A stretch of DNA of 64,000 nucleotides, from NCBI GenBank assembly GCA_000729835.1, contig JFHB01000040.1, positions 1 to 64,000 on the forward strand, in the 5' to 3' direction. Made by a program: the position numbers and the translations under genes. Numbering within the stretch: position 1 is the first letter of the stretch; each line of letters begins with the position of its first letter. Below, piece by piece: positions 35,511-46,469 of the stretch. Below the pieces are notes generated by a model. The model was given only the letters and a program-made list of their open reading frames with translations. It was not told where the DNA came from and did not search any database. The DNA comes from Atkinsonella hypoxylon (Eukaryota > Ascomycota > Sordariomycetes > Hypocreales > Clavicipitaceae).

Positions 35511-37162
35511 CTAAGGATTTCGCAGTGCTGCCCATCCATGTCGCACGGGTACTTGTGAGACATTCCTTGCCGCTGGCTCTGCTTTAACAAGCTTTGTTGC
35601 CTTGGCTTTTGAGGGATTTATAGCTTCTGGCACGGTTTCTGCCTTGACTTCGTCCATTCCCTGCTGTTCTCCCTCCCCTTCTTCCTCGGCTTCCTCCTCT
35701 TCGTCGTAATCTTCGCTTTCACCATCTTCATCTTTATCTTCGTCACCTTCGCCTTCTTCGCTAGAGTCACCAGATCCGTCACTATAGCCGTCGCTCCCAG
35801 GATCGTAATCTTCTTCGTCTTCATCTTCGTCGTCCTGTAATTGCTGCTCGGCCTCGAGATGTGCTTTCTCCAGCTCCGTTTGTCCATCACCGCCAGCTGT
35901 ATCACCCGCTAGCGTATCATCTGGCCCTTTCTTTGACGCTCTATTCTCAGCCAGCTGCAACTTGGCCTTCCGTTGTTCCGCCATGCTTTGATTTTGCAAG
36001 CCATTTCGTTTGACGTAATCATCGATTCCGCCATAGTCCTGCTGATCTAGCATGCCAAACTCCAGCTCTTCGTTAGGTTCACCGTCCCCAGAGAATGTTT
36101 CCACGACCATGTTGAAGGTAATTTGTAAAATATTTGTGTAGCTGATTGCGGCAATACGGTCGAGGGCTATGAATATGATGGGCTTCTTGAAGCCCCATAG
36201 GATTCCATTTTCCAGGAAGAACAAATAACCATCCTTTGAACCTCTGAATCCGCTAACATGAACGGCTTTTTCGCTGGGCCGCTGAGGCTGGCGCACAACA
36301 CTGTGAAACTTGTTTGGGTCGGCGGAGACGATATTGATCGCATTTCCCGCTGCTCGCAACCTTCTGTCTAACGCCCAGTGGAATAGAGATTTGAAGGTAT
36401 CTGAGACCGCGGCCGCGTTTGGAGCTTCAGATCCACCAATCGCATTCTCTTTGGGTGCTGTGGCAGGAACTGTGAATATCAATGGCTCAACAGCTGGCGG
36501 GCTGGACTTTGACGGAAGGCTCGTGCCTTTGGGAAAGAGGACATAATTGAATTGCACCTGCGCCTTGTCGGGAACAGGAAGGTAGAACATGTATTCTACA
36601 GTGCCGTTAGAGCTTTATTTATTTATTTAAAATTTTTATTTTCAAAACTTGTTATCCAGAATCAGTTCTTCGTTGAGAGATACAAGAACATACCAATATC
36701 TTGCCAGGCATAGGTAATTTGCGGAATAGGCACTGTTGTGCCTGGTGCCCTAGCATATAGCCAGCTTTGAGTAAGGCAAAGCTCAAGTTTCTTTCTCTGA
36801 GGCACGGACACAGATATTTCCTTGACCTGTAGAAGAATTGGCTCGTTGCCTGCATTTTCGCAAGCCGTAGAAACTTGTCGTGTTTCATTGGCACCGGTCG
36901 TAGGCTGTGACGTATCGATTTTCCGCCGTTTTAGAGCTGGCTCGATATTTTCTTGCAGTCGGTCGTAGACATGGCTGGCAATCTCGTTGAATAAAGCAAC
37001 GCGTCCTGGAGAATCTGGCGACGAGTGAGCATATCGATGCGAACAATGCCCGTAGGCGATTCCATGTGGACACTCACCGGCCGTTCTCTTGATGCTATCA
37101 ATGATATCGGGTCGTGATTGGAAGATTACGCCGAGCTTCTGCGAGTCAAGAGCTGCTGACAT
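35511..37162 (-). CDS. rtt106: RTT106, histone H3-H4 chaperone
   Basis: A two-exon gene encoding 517 residues. Exon 1 is 37162-36694; intron 36693-36596 begins GTATGT, has a CTAAC branch and ends CTGTAG; exon 2 is 36595-35511. The split codon is Glu. The core carries the Rtt106 tandem pleckstrin-like region: FYLPVPDKAQVQFNYVLFPKG at about 160-180, then VHVSGFRGSKDGYLFFLENG and the strand-rich IIFIALDRIAAISY at about 265-310. A highly acidic Asp/Glu/Ser segment follows at about 403-470, then a basic tail. Rtt106 binds H3-H4 carrying H3K56 acetylation and deposits it during replication-coupled nucleosome assembly; it also represses histone genes in yeast. The acidic tail is longer than the core needs, as is common in fungi. 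It is divergent from vfa1 with a 332-bp gap and convergent with the disordered-protein gene. Confidence 0.93.
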
Positions 37163-37494
37163 GGCGAACGTTTAGATACTGCCAATTGAACGCTTCCCAG
37201 GCAGCCAAAGGCAAAAATAAAAAGAAGGAGATGAATTTGAATCTGGTCACGACTATCGCCAAGCATTCAAGCTCGAACGGAAATTCAAGCGATTGACGTA
37301 GTCGGGACGAATGATTACATAATCCTCCACCTGCCTTCCTCGGAAGCGGCACCATCTAGGCATGGCTCGATAGATCCTGGAATTTTGCAATTTCTCAACA
37401 GCAATCGATGTCATTTTCATTCCCTTGACAAGCACTGCAGACTACGAGGACAACGAAATCTGAATCGGATTATCTTACTCTGCCGGCCTTCATT
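37163..37494. promoter_or_regulatory. divergent promoter of rtt106 and vfa1
   Basis: Only 332 bp separate the two start codons on opposite strands, so any core promoters and leaders must share this space. I see no obvious TATA box at a fixed distance from either gene. Co-regulation is possible but not shown. Confidence 0.6.
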
Positions 37495-38230
37495 ATGTCG
37501 GCCCCATTTCCCAATTTGTACCTTCACAGGAAGGTAGCAGAGACAGCAGCCAAAGCATGTGATATTTGCTACAAACCAAGCAGCAGCGTATTAATTACGG
37601 AAGATAAGAAGGTTTGTCGGGAATTCGACAATGGCAGATCACGAAAAAGTAGATTTTATATCGAGATTGACTTTGTGGTAGGACTTCTTTTATGTTTGCC
37701 CAACTCATTTGAAAGATACTTATTTCTGCACACCCAGAATCGACGAGGAGGCTATCAAGGCAAAGAGGGAGAGAGCCTTGGCCGAGGAAACCGAAAAGTT
37801 GAAGAAGGAATACGAAGAGAGGCAACGGAAAAAGAAGGAGAAAGAATCAAAAACAAAGGACGGGGGAGAGGACAAGGATAAGACCAAGGACAAAAATACG
37901 GGTAGCGACAAGGATGATGACAGGAAAGGCGTCAAAGATAAAGATTCTAGCGCACAAGCAGCTGAGGTATGTTCTTAATAGCATCGATCCACGAATCGTA
38001 CTCATCAAGAATTAGGGTGCTACTACCGCAGAGGAGCCGCGAATTTTCGAATTGAAAAGGTGAGACTCGTGCTTTGGCTTTAATTCTCAATCATATTGAC
38101 GATCATTAGCGTATTCTATCAGCAGCGTTTACAGCGGAAGCGCCAGAATGAAGCAGCAAAAAGAGATAGGGAGCGAGTGTGCCAACCCGGATATTTTCCT
38201 TCGGTACCCTCAGGGCCGCCGACTCGATGA
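37495..38230 (+). CDS. vfa1: VFA1, Vps4-associated protein 1
   Basis: A four-exon gene encoding 188 residues. Exons: 37495-37611, 37682-37966, 38016-38059 and 38110-38230. All three introns have plausible donors (GTTTGT, GTATGT, GTGAGA) and AG acceptors, with phases 0, 0 and 2 that match. The N-terminus has a zinc-binding pattern: CDICYKPSS at about 22-30 and, after splicing, FFYVCPTHLKDTYFC at about 41-55, giving CxxC...CxxH...C. A long charged, Lys/Glu/Asp-rich coiled region follows. The C-terminus (RIFELKSVFYQQRLQRKRQNE) is the conserved helical part, ending with a Pro-rich tail. In yeast Vfa1 binds the N-terminal MIT domain of Vps4 and modulates its ATPase activity at endosomes. The spliced sequence restores the zinc site, which no single open frame contains. 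This is strong support for the exon model. Confidence 0.88.
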
Positions 38231-40741
38231 TACCCGGGCAAGGTTCACACCCTTTTCAAAATATTCATGAGAGTATTTTTTTTCAATAATTTGCCAAGCG
38301 AATCGCGTCCGGTTGGTGTCGATCGTGCAAACCTGGATCCGTCGAGTCAAGAAGCTCTGCTGTATATCCATCCACTTCTGCACTCACAAGAACCCAGCCT
38401 TCAGTTTCTTTTCTCAAGCGGAATCCGATACTCGATTAGTATAAGCATATCAAGTGAAAATGTGTGTTGAATCTGCAGATGGCAGGAGGGGTCAATGCAT
38501 CAATTTTTTCAAAAGATAGTTGAGATGAGCTGGAGCCCCGCCTGTACGTGTGCAACTTACACGACAGACCAAACGACGAAAGCTGTGTCACCTCACCGAT
38601 ATGCTGATTTGCGTGCATTCCATGACCAAGATATGCTTACGGTATAGGTACAGAGCAGACAACTCCTTATACATGCTCAAATATGAAATGAATGATTGAT
38701 CGTTTCCATCTAGGATTTTACCCTTCCCAAGGCAACCATAAATGACAACCTGGACGAGTAGTGCGTACAGATCCCTTGCTGACTATTATCTGATTGACAT
38801 CATACACACAACATCTGCGCTAGGAGCATCCATTAACTTAAACGTAAGTGCTCCAGTCTCGAAGTCAGATAAGCGGGATGAGCAGCAAAGGCAATTCAAT
38901 ATAAATTGCTGCCCGTGAGAGCCACTTCAGGATGCGTGACACACTACTTCGGTTTCGGTTTCAATTTCTTATTCCTGTGAAACTTGAGGAACTCATTAGC
39001 ACCCTGTTCATCCAGGCTCCGACTCAGCCGCCTTCTGTTCCAGCACCTTTACGACTTGAAACGAAGCTCACGATTGCTATAGTTCCTAATAGCGACAACG
39101 CTTCCGAACAGATATTAGCGTCTCAATATGATGGTACCGCTTGGCGGACCTCTAAATACCTATGTATTACATCACGTTGGCTGCCTCTTGATGACCCCCA
39201 CACGCAAGGCATAGAGCACCCGCTCTTGTCTACAGCTACTTCTCGTCCACATAGTATAGGAAGCCTCGAACCAGCAGTGATCGAGCAAGATGCAACGGGT
39301 GTGTGCATTTGATTCTTGTGGCACCAACTAGTGCGTCTCGGCCTTCAGTCTAACCTGAACCTTGGTCTCTGTGCCATATCCCTTTAAATACGGTAAGGCA
39401 AACATGTCGCAGGTTCAACTTCCGCGCAATACCTACCTAGGTAGGTACACAAGAGATGCCTCAAATTACCCAACAAGGACCCCATAGCTCACTATTATCG
39501 CGAGTCAGTTTGTAGCTTCAAGTATAGAGGTACATATTATAATGAGATATTCGCACAGTTATTACTAATATTTCCCTTATTTGTTCGATTGGTCAGCAAG
39601 ATGACCTGTGATCTGGCTGTCATATTACCGCACTCAAAGGGATATGCACGTATTATCCGGCCTTTATTTTACTAATATCTACCATTAGGCATGCTTGAAG
39701 ACAGGGTCGCCGTTAATGCCCCACGAACCATTATCTACATGGATTTTTGCTTTCTATTCAGATTTTAGTGGTCAGCCGATTTTTTTTTGGGGATAAATAA
39801 GGCCTGACGGGGATGCTTCAACATGTTCACTGTAGATACAAAATTTCGGCATGAAAAGCTACACTAGTTTCCTAGTTAGCTCTTGCCACATTTGGTGAGG
39901 CTGCTTATGTCCGGGGGCAACATAATCCGCGTCTGACTGATCATGTCTGGTACTTAAATCTCCGCATGACATCCGAGGCAAGAGAAGTATAAAAACGACG
40001 GAAGATGCCATCTTCATCTGCAAGACAAGTCTAGCGCTTATTTATATGTCTACGGTGCAGACTCTCGCCCTGAGGGGGGACGATGAGCAGTGAGGTTGTG
40101 GTAAACTCAAGTGGTAATGGCCAGGATGAGATGGGCAAGTTCTGATGCCGCCGTCTCCAAACTAGTTTACTTTTGGAGTTGTCATTCTTGTCCAGATCTG
40201 CACGGATTATGCCTTCGATGGTGACTCTTTGCCAGAAACCGCGGACGGGCATTGCAACATGCTTTGGGTGCCGACGCCAGTGCCGTGCCCCGATCGCGTT
40301 ACATCGGAAGTGGGGCCGGCTCCGGCAGAGAAGAGGGCGTCCAACTTCAGCACCGGAAACTTGTCCGGGAATTGGAGAGACCGCGAGGCCATTTGCGTTG
40401 ACATGGGTAAGTCTGATGACTCTGGGCTTGACAAGTTTGGTGAGGGGCATGTGGACTAGATGCTATGTTATCTGGTTGAATCCTTAAGTAAGAGTCTGCC
40501 GGAAGCCGATGTTGGCGTATTGAACGGTCCAACAATCCGAGTGACTGGAAAGTCCAGAGAGAATCATTGTGTTTTCAACCACCCTGCGAGGTCTGTGTCT
40601 TTTCACTTCGCCCTAGGTATCCAAGACTGCCAATGACGAGATAAGAAAAATTTCCGAGCATACTCTTCCGAGCATTATGTGTGCCTTGTGCTCGCGTACC
40701 GGACATAGTCACGCGAGGTGCTTCCCTGAATGCGTGCTCTT
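38231..40741. other. convergent intergenic with unassigned frames
   Basis: A 2.5 kb gap between the 3' ends of vfa1 and yvh1. A plus-strand frame at 38932-39312 (126 codons) and overlapping frames on both strands at 40031-40450 are open but lack recognisable motifs. The stretch at about 40200-40450 appears more G+C-rich than its flanks. One ACCTAGGT palindrome lies at 39435-39442. I do not support a gene here. Confidence 0.4.
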
Positions 40742-42268
40742 TTACCTCTTTTGGGAGAGTATATCATATGACATCCGATTAGCCCCTTTGGGCTCGCTGT
40801 CAATACTTTCCGTCACAGATGACCAACCCTCCCTCCCTCCTCCATTCGCACCAGGAGGCAGTCGAATGCCCATATTTCTAGCAACCTCACTCAGCCCAGC
40901 TCCGCCACCTGCGCCGGCCCCCGTCTTCCTTCTCACTTCCTCGTCGACCCTCGCTCTCTGCAAAGACAACCCCGGAGTGACCCAGCCTCCGCAGGCGCAG
41001 CGGATGCCTTTCCAATCATAGCGTCCGACGGCGGCACCGCATCGCTCATTGGGACAGCTCAGACGGCCGTTGAGTTCGCCCCTCTCCAACTCGCTGCGCA
41101 TCCAGCTGACTGGCTCGACAAAGTAGTGCGGGCAAAGTTGACCGGGAGCGAGTGATTTCGAAGGAGTCGAGGCAACGTGTTGGTTGATAAAGGGTGTGGT
41201 GGCCAGCGTTCGTCTGCACTTCTTGCATCGCAGCGTGATTTCGGTATCCTCGTCGACGCCAGAGGTGGCACAGGCTGCTAGGGCAGCAGGGTCTTCGTCC
41301 TCGAAGCGCAAGCGAGCTGGGGCTTGGCCTACCGCTACATGCTCGTCCACCTCTCGTTTGAATGCCCATCGTTGATAAAGAGGGTGCGATTTCACATCAT
41401 CGCTCTCGTCTGCAGGACAGCCCATCTCCCACCACAATGCAAGCTGCTCCATGAAGCCGTCGTTGGGCTCGGCCATGGGCCGCGTTCGTCGGATGAGAGC
41501 CAGTGCTGCATCAACAGCATCTCGAGCCGTCTCCTTCCGCGAGTGCGCGCGGCGGTCCTTGTTCTCATTTTCTCCGGGCGCAGCCCCGGAATTGTGTTTG
41601 CTGCTGTTGCTGCTGTAGGCTGAAGGTGGCACCAGATTGGAATCGAATCGGTTCGGATACCTCCACAGTAGGTAAGCTATGACGACAGAGACTGAGCGCG
41701 ATTTTCCAGCGGCGCAATGGACAAAGACGCCACCCTGGCGACTGTTACTGTTGCTGTCCTCGCTCTTTTCCTGACTGTCGGCTATACCATCAGGAGCGTT
41801 ATCCAGTGTCATACAGTCCAATTTGTCCTCGACGCTGCGAATGTTGGAAGCTGTCGATAAAGATGAAGATGACGATCTTTGTAACCCATCATGAATGAAT
41901 CGTACAGCCCTAGGCAATTCTACCAAGAGATCTGTGTCATCTACATCATCAATATCAATGAGCAAGTGACGAAATTTCTTGCCATACTCTGACCACGGCT
42001 CATTCTTGAAATTCTTCAGACTGTCAGGGCTGAAGCCCACCACGCTGAGTACATGCGTGATGTTCTTTTCGGTGAGGGTGTCTGAGCGTCGCAAAGCCCA
42101 TATGCTGTGCGATGCAAACTTTCATTAGCTAGAATTTTCTAGTTTCGTAAGACGAGAGACTCTTCGGAAGATGACAAAGGATGAGAAAATGAGACAAGCC
42201 AGAAGGGAAGAATGACTGTACCCGCCAACATAGAGATTGTCTTGGCCGTCAACTCGACTCAGCGCCAT
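40742..42268 (-). CDS. yvh1: YVH1, dual-specificity phosphatase with zinc-binding domain
   Basis: A two-exon gene encoding 469 residues. Exon 1 is 42268-42222 (MALSRVDGQDNLYVGG), the intron 42221-42105 begins GTACAG and ends GCACAG, and exon 2 is 42104-40742. A DUSP domain spans about 10-200, with the catalytic loop VHCAAGKSRS (Cys146, Arg152, the HCX5R motif) and a general-acid Asp candidate in the acidic DIDDVDDTD loop. The C-terminus holds the Yvh1 zinc-binding domain: CKKC, then CPHYFVEPVSWM, CPNERC and CACGGW. Yvh1 promotes release of Mrt4 from pre-60S particles, and the zinc domain rather than the phosphatase activity is needed for this in yeast. The protein is longer than yeast Yvh1 because of a Ser-rich insert just before the catalytic Cys and another after it. 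The start ATG matches the conserved N-terminus. Confidence 0.93.
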
Positions 42269-44485
42269 CTCTGCGATGCTATTCTTTAACGTATTAAGAT
42301 CCTGCTGGGTGAGCTGGTGCCCAAAGGCCTCCCATTGGCGGAGAGGCTCGGAGGATGAAGGTGTTGACTCCAGTGTGTTTGTGAGTTGATCTTCGCACGG
42401 CGAGATTTTTTTGGATTTTTTTTCCCGTATTCCAGTGACTGGGCCAACCTGACCGGGATGGATAATTGCAAGCTCAAAGGCAACAAGCTAAGAGTCGAGA
42501 TGGGCTATATTCAGAAGAGACTATCTGGCTACGAGAAGCGTGCTTGGTAGATTCAGCAATGGCAATCAAGCGAGCAATGCGCCGTTGATGAATTTCTCAC
42601 AATATCGTTCCCGTCAGCTTTTTTTTTTTTTTTGTGGCACTGGCACAGCATGCGGAATTTTGATGTCAGGACCTCCTGCACCGCCACATTTTGAACCAAG
42701 GACTGGGCACACGAGCCACATGGCTCCTGCAACATCATACAGCCCCCATCCTTTGAAATCCGGACCGACGGATGCATTCAGCCCTACGGGAAAAATCTTC
42801 CTCCAGGTATTTTACCGCAAGACGGATTACTTACTTACATGCCTTTTTCAGAAGCAAGATCTTCGCTATGCGAGCACCTCGAGATAGTCTAGGAGCGGAA
42901 TGATCTCTCATCGGCTGTCCTCGTGCCCTTCACTCACCAACCACATGCCTATTGGGGATAAAATACCGCAGCATGTCGTACCCAGCACCCTAATTCCAGT
43001 TGTGGAATCAGGGGCACCAAGTATTTGAAATCAAACGTCTAGAAGCGTCAATGGAACCTCCGATATATCCGAAGTCACTAAAACTCCGCTACAGTACCTC
43101 TGCGAGATCGAGGTGCCTGGCTCGTATTCACAGCGCCGCAAGTGGAATATGTAAAATCTAGATCATCATCACCTACAATATGGCTGAGAAATGGGCACGC
43201 GCTCGGAGCCTTGCGCTTTGAGAGGGATGTGTAGTGTGCGAGTCCGGAGCATGCTCCGTTACCTGAAAAATGCCGCGTCGTGCCTTTGCAGACTTTTAAG
43301 GGACTGGGTAACCATTCATACTGGGCAAAGGATATACGCAAGTAATAAGGCATGAGGTCGTCGCGAGTCACACGACTCGTAAAAGAACAGAGGATGGATT
43401 TGCTATGACTTACATCGCCTTCTTGCACTGGGTAATATCTACAAATATGCAGCCATCATTCCCGGCCAAGCTAGAATATATCCACCACAAGATATCGACT
43501 ACTCATGAGCCAACTCACATGAGAGTAGCACACATAAAATGTCTATATAAACATAACTCATTCGAACATTCACATATTGCTCTTGTATCAAGATGGTGTT
43601 AGCGGCAGAAGCACTCGAAGAAGATAACAAAAAGTCTTAGCGTATATAGTGTTGTAATGACTGCAGCTGATCCGCGACACAACCCTGGGTATATTCATGA
43701 CACATGAGGAAGAAAAATCCAACCAATCACCCTGCAAGACGCAGACAATTCGCGCCTCTTGCTGCTCTTTACTCCCTAGTGACTCCAGCCTGAAGCCTTG
43801 GTTGGCTTGGCTGTCATGTGCGAACAAAGGTGGACGCCTCTGGTCTGTCTGCGACAGGCGCTTTTTTTTCCCGTCGCCTCTTGAAGTTCAAATGCCGCCA
43901 GGCTCAACGAAAATGTCGGGTCCTTGGCCCATACTTGATAAATGGACGAATTCTAGTCCTTACAGACCCAAAAGATAGACCGTCAAAAGGTTTCATCCTT
44001 GCTAGCTTAGATTGCTAATCCATGCAGATCGTTGAACCCGTCAGATCAATCAACTTTTGTGTTTCATCGGATGCACCGAGACATGCTGCGCTTTCAAAGA
44101 CATGACCACGGGAAGAAAGTTTGCAAGGCTCACAGAACTGACCGCATCGTGGCTGGCCTGACAATGCTTGCCAAATAAGCCTGCTCAAGCGCAAAGGTCT
44201 GAATTCCTAGAGCCTGCATATGTTTTTTCTTCTTGCGCAAACCGCGTTTCCGTTACAACTCCAACCACATTATGATCTCAAACTCCAGTATAATAAAAAT
44301 AGAGTAAATCTCTACATAAGTCTTCGTAACGTCATAGTATTGAGGTTCGCCGCAAATGTCTACTTCAGAGCTGAAGCTCTCCTCGCGTGGTAGGATTGTC
44401 ATTCTGTTGGTCATTATATTTCAAACATGCAATCATCCACATCCACCACGCGACTTGGAGAACGGTAACAAGGATAAAATTTCCC
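42269..44485. other. intergenic, yvh1 upstream region
   Basis: A 2.2 kb stretch with the yvh1 promoter at its left and the 3' flank of the C2H2 gene at its right. A T15 run lies at 42619-42633. A minus-strand frame at 43078-43428 has 116 codons but no recognisable motif. No gene can be supported. Confidence 0.45.
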
Positions 44486-46469
44486 TCATCGAGGTGTTGG
44501 GTCCTCCTCCAGCATACAGGCATTTTCCAGCATGTTAGTCCATTTGCCACTGGTGCCGGCATGGCTGTGCTTTAGATGTTGTCGGAAGTGGTCGGCCCTG
44601 TAGAACTTCTTGGACGAGTTGCATTCTCGAAACTTGTGAACTTCTTGGAGATGACGAATGCGCTCGTCCCAATCTTGGTCTATTGCATGCTTAGGCCCAG
44701 ACCCAGGTCCTCTGCCGGATCTAGGAAATTCGTCCCCGCAATAACCGCACGTATCAGCCTCGCCAGGACGGCTTGTGGAGTCATGGAACGCACGATCGTA
44801 CCCAGACAGTGCAGAGCATGACCAAGAGTGACGCCGTACATGAAGCGAGTTCTGGTGTCGTTCGGCCTCGTTTTTATTCTTGAAGCGATTGCCACAAAAC
44901 GAGCATTCGTATTGCTTCTCGGCCTCATGTGTGCTAAGCACCCGGGTTAATTAAGAACTAGGCTAGGGAAATGAGGGCTGGAATGGGTATGGTCGATGCA
45001 TGTCAAACTTTACCTTAATTCTTCAGCTGTATCGAATTTCTTTGGCTTCTTAGGACAGCATTCGCACATATAAACACGCTGTATGCTGGATGCCCTAGTT
45101 TTTTGCATATCGTCGACCAATTTTCTCGGGCTGGTTCCAGACACATTGCGGTTCTGAGTATTGGACCTGCCGGACACAGAATTGCGGGGGCTATGGTTGA
45201 TGGAGGCGGGTGTCGCGTAAGGGGAGTTACAAGACATTGGCGAAACACCGCGAGGCGAATTGGCACCGGAAGACCGTCGACCATATGATGTCGCCGGTGT
45301 TACACTCGATGGAGCGATGGACATCGAAGAAATGTGTGAATTAGACCGAGAGATCGCAGCTGATGACATTGACGACACCGAGGAAGTTTGTGGCATGATG
45401 GTGAGACGGGGCGTTGGAGAGCCGCGTGAACCCATATCCCGCCGACGGACATCCGTAAAACTACCAAGGAGATGATCTCCAGCCGGTGGGCTAGCTGCTC
45501 TACGTTTGTGGCCAGCGGCTACATATAACTCCTCAGGATGAAGCCTCTTTGGGGACGTGGCCTCATCTATATCCATATCATCAGCTCCAGTGAAGTCGTA
45601 GCTACCATACCCTGAAGAAGCGTCGTCACTATTGTTACGATGAGTGCGCGTTCTTGGCGATCGGTCATGATCTGGGGCATCTTTCATCATTCGCTGTTCC
45701 GGGAAGGGTCGAAAGGGAGCTGACCGAGGAGATAATGTGGGTGTGTCCACTGAGAGTCTGGCTGGCGGGTCGAGACCTGGGCGACTATGAATGGGCAGCT
45801 GCACAGGCATATTTAAGGGGGGCGCTCGTGGATGAGGATCTCGTCGGACTTGTTCGCTCAAGGCAGACGTGCCTAAGGATCGAGGGGATTTGTCGAGCGT
45901 GCGGATCGGATCTAGCTTCTTCTTCATGCTGTCACCATGGAGGTCGGCTGCCGATTGGAAATAGAACTTGTTATGGTGTAAAAACTCTGTCGGGCGCGAA
46001 TCTCGAGACCTATGGTCAAAATTAGTCGCAACATTCTCTTACATTCCTTGTACTAGTGGTCTCAAAACCTGGGATAGCGCTCGCACCTTTCGGTAGTAGT
46101 GTAGCTTGCGTAGCCCTCGTCGCCATTGCTGCTCCCAAAAGTACCTCTTATCTTTGGACCAGTGGAACGATCCTCATTCAATGACGAATACATGCTACCA
46201 TACACGCTCGGCACTGGAGAAGCAGGGTGCCCGTAGTCTCTCAAATCCCTCTTGGGGTCTTCCGTATAAGTTGAAGTCTCTGATGGAAGGTAACGGGGAG
46301 GGGGTAAGGGTGGAGGAATGTCGTCTCGAGATTCAAGCCCTGGTATCGAAATTGCTGAACTTCCAGAAAAAGGCATATCGTGATGTCGACGACGGTAACA
46401 TCCAGGACTGGAGGACGAGATACTCGATAAACTGGAGGGAGGCTCCCGATGTTGAGGCGGGAAAGCCAT
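44486..46469 (-). CDS. C2H2 zinc-finger protein, likely transcription factor
   Basis: A three-exon gene encoding 614 residues. Exon 1 is 46469-46069, exon 2 46009-45014, exon 3 44933-44486; introns 46068-46010 (donor GTTTTG, acceptor CCATAG) and 45013-44934 (GTAAAG...GCTTAG) both keep phase 2. The N-terminal two thirds are Ser/Pro-rich and probably disordered. Zinc fingers follow: a Cys-rich pair ECCPKKPKKFDTAEEL interrupted by the second intron, a classical C-x2-C-x12-H-x4-H (CSFCGNRFKNKNEAERH), then CGYC...HLQEVH and CNSSKKFYRADHFRQHLKHSH. The fingers suggest nucleic-acid binding and nuclear location. I do not know its target genes. The donor GTTTTG is weak, but the split codon gives YPRSRDSR and restores an open frame through exon 2, so the join is needed. 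An unrecognised 5' exon is possible. Confidence 0.82.

Noticed and set aside
38932..39312. 126-codon plus-strand frame between vfa1 and yvh1
   Set aside because: No domain, no splice context, and no upstream promoter feature that I could see.
40031..40487. Overlapping frames on both strands in a G+C-richer patch
   Set aside because: All frames are open together, as happens in G+C-rich non-coding DNA, and none carries a motif.
43078..43428. 116-codon minus-strand frame upstream of yvh1
   Set aside because: I tried to join it to small upstream exons near 43420-43520, but the phases did not match.
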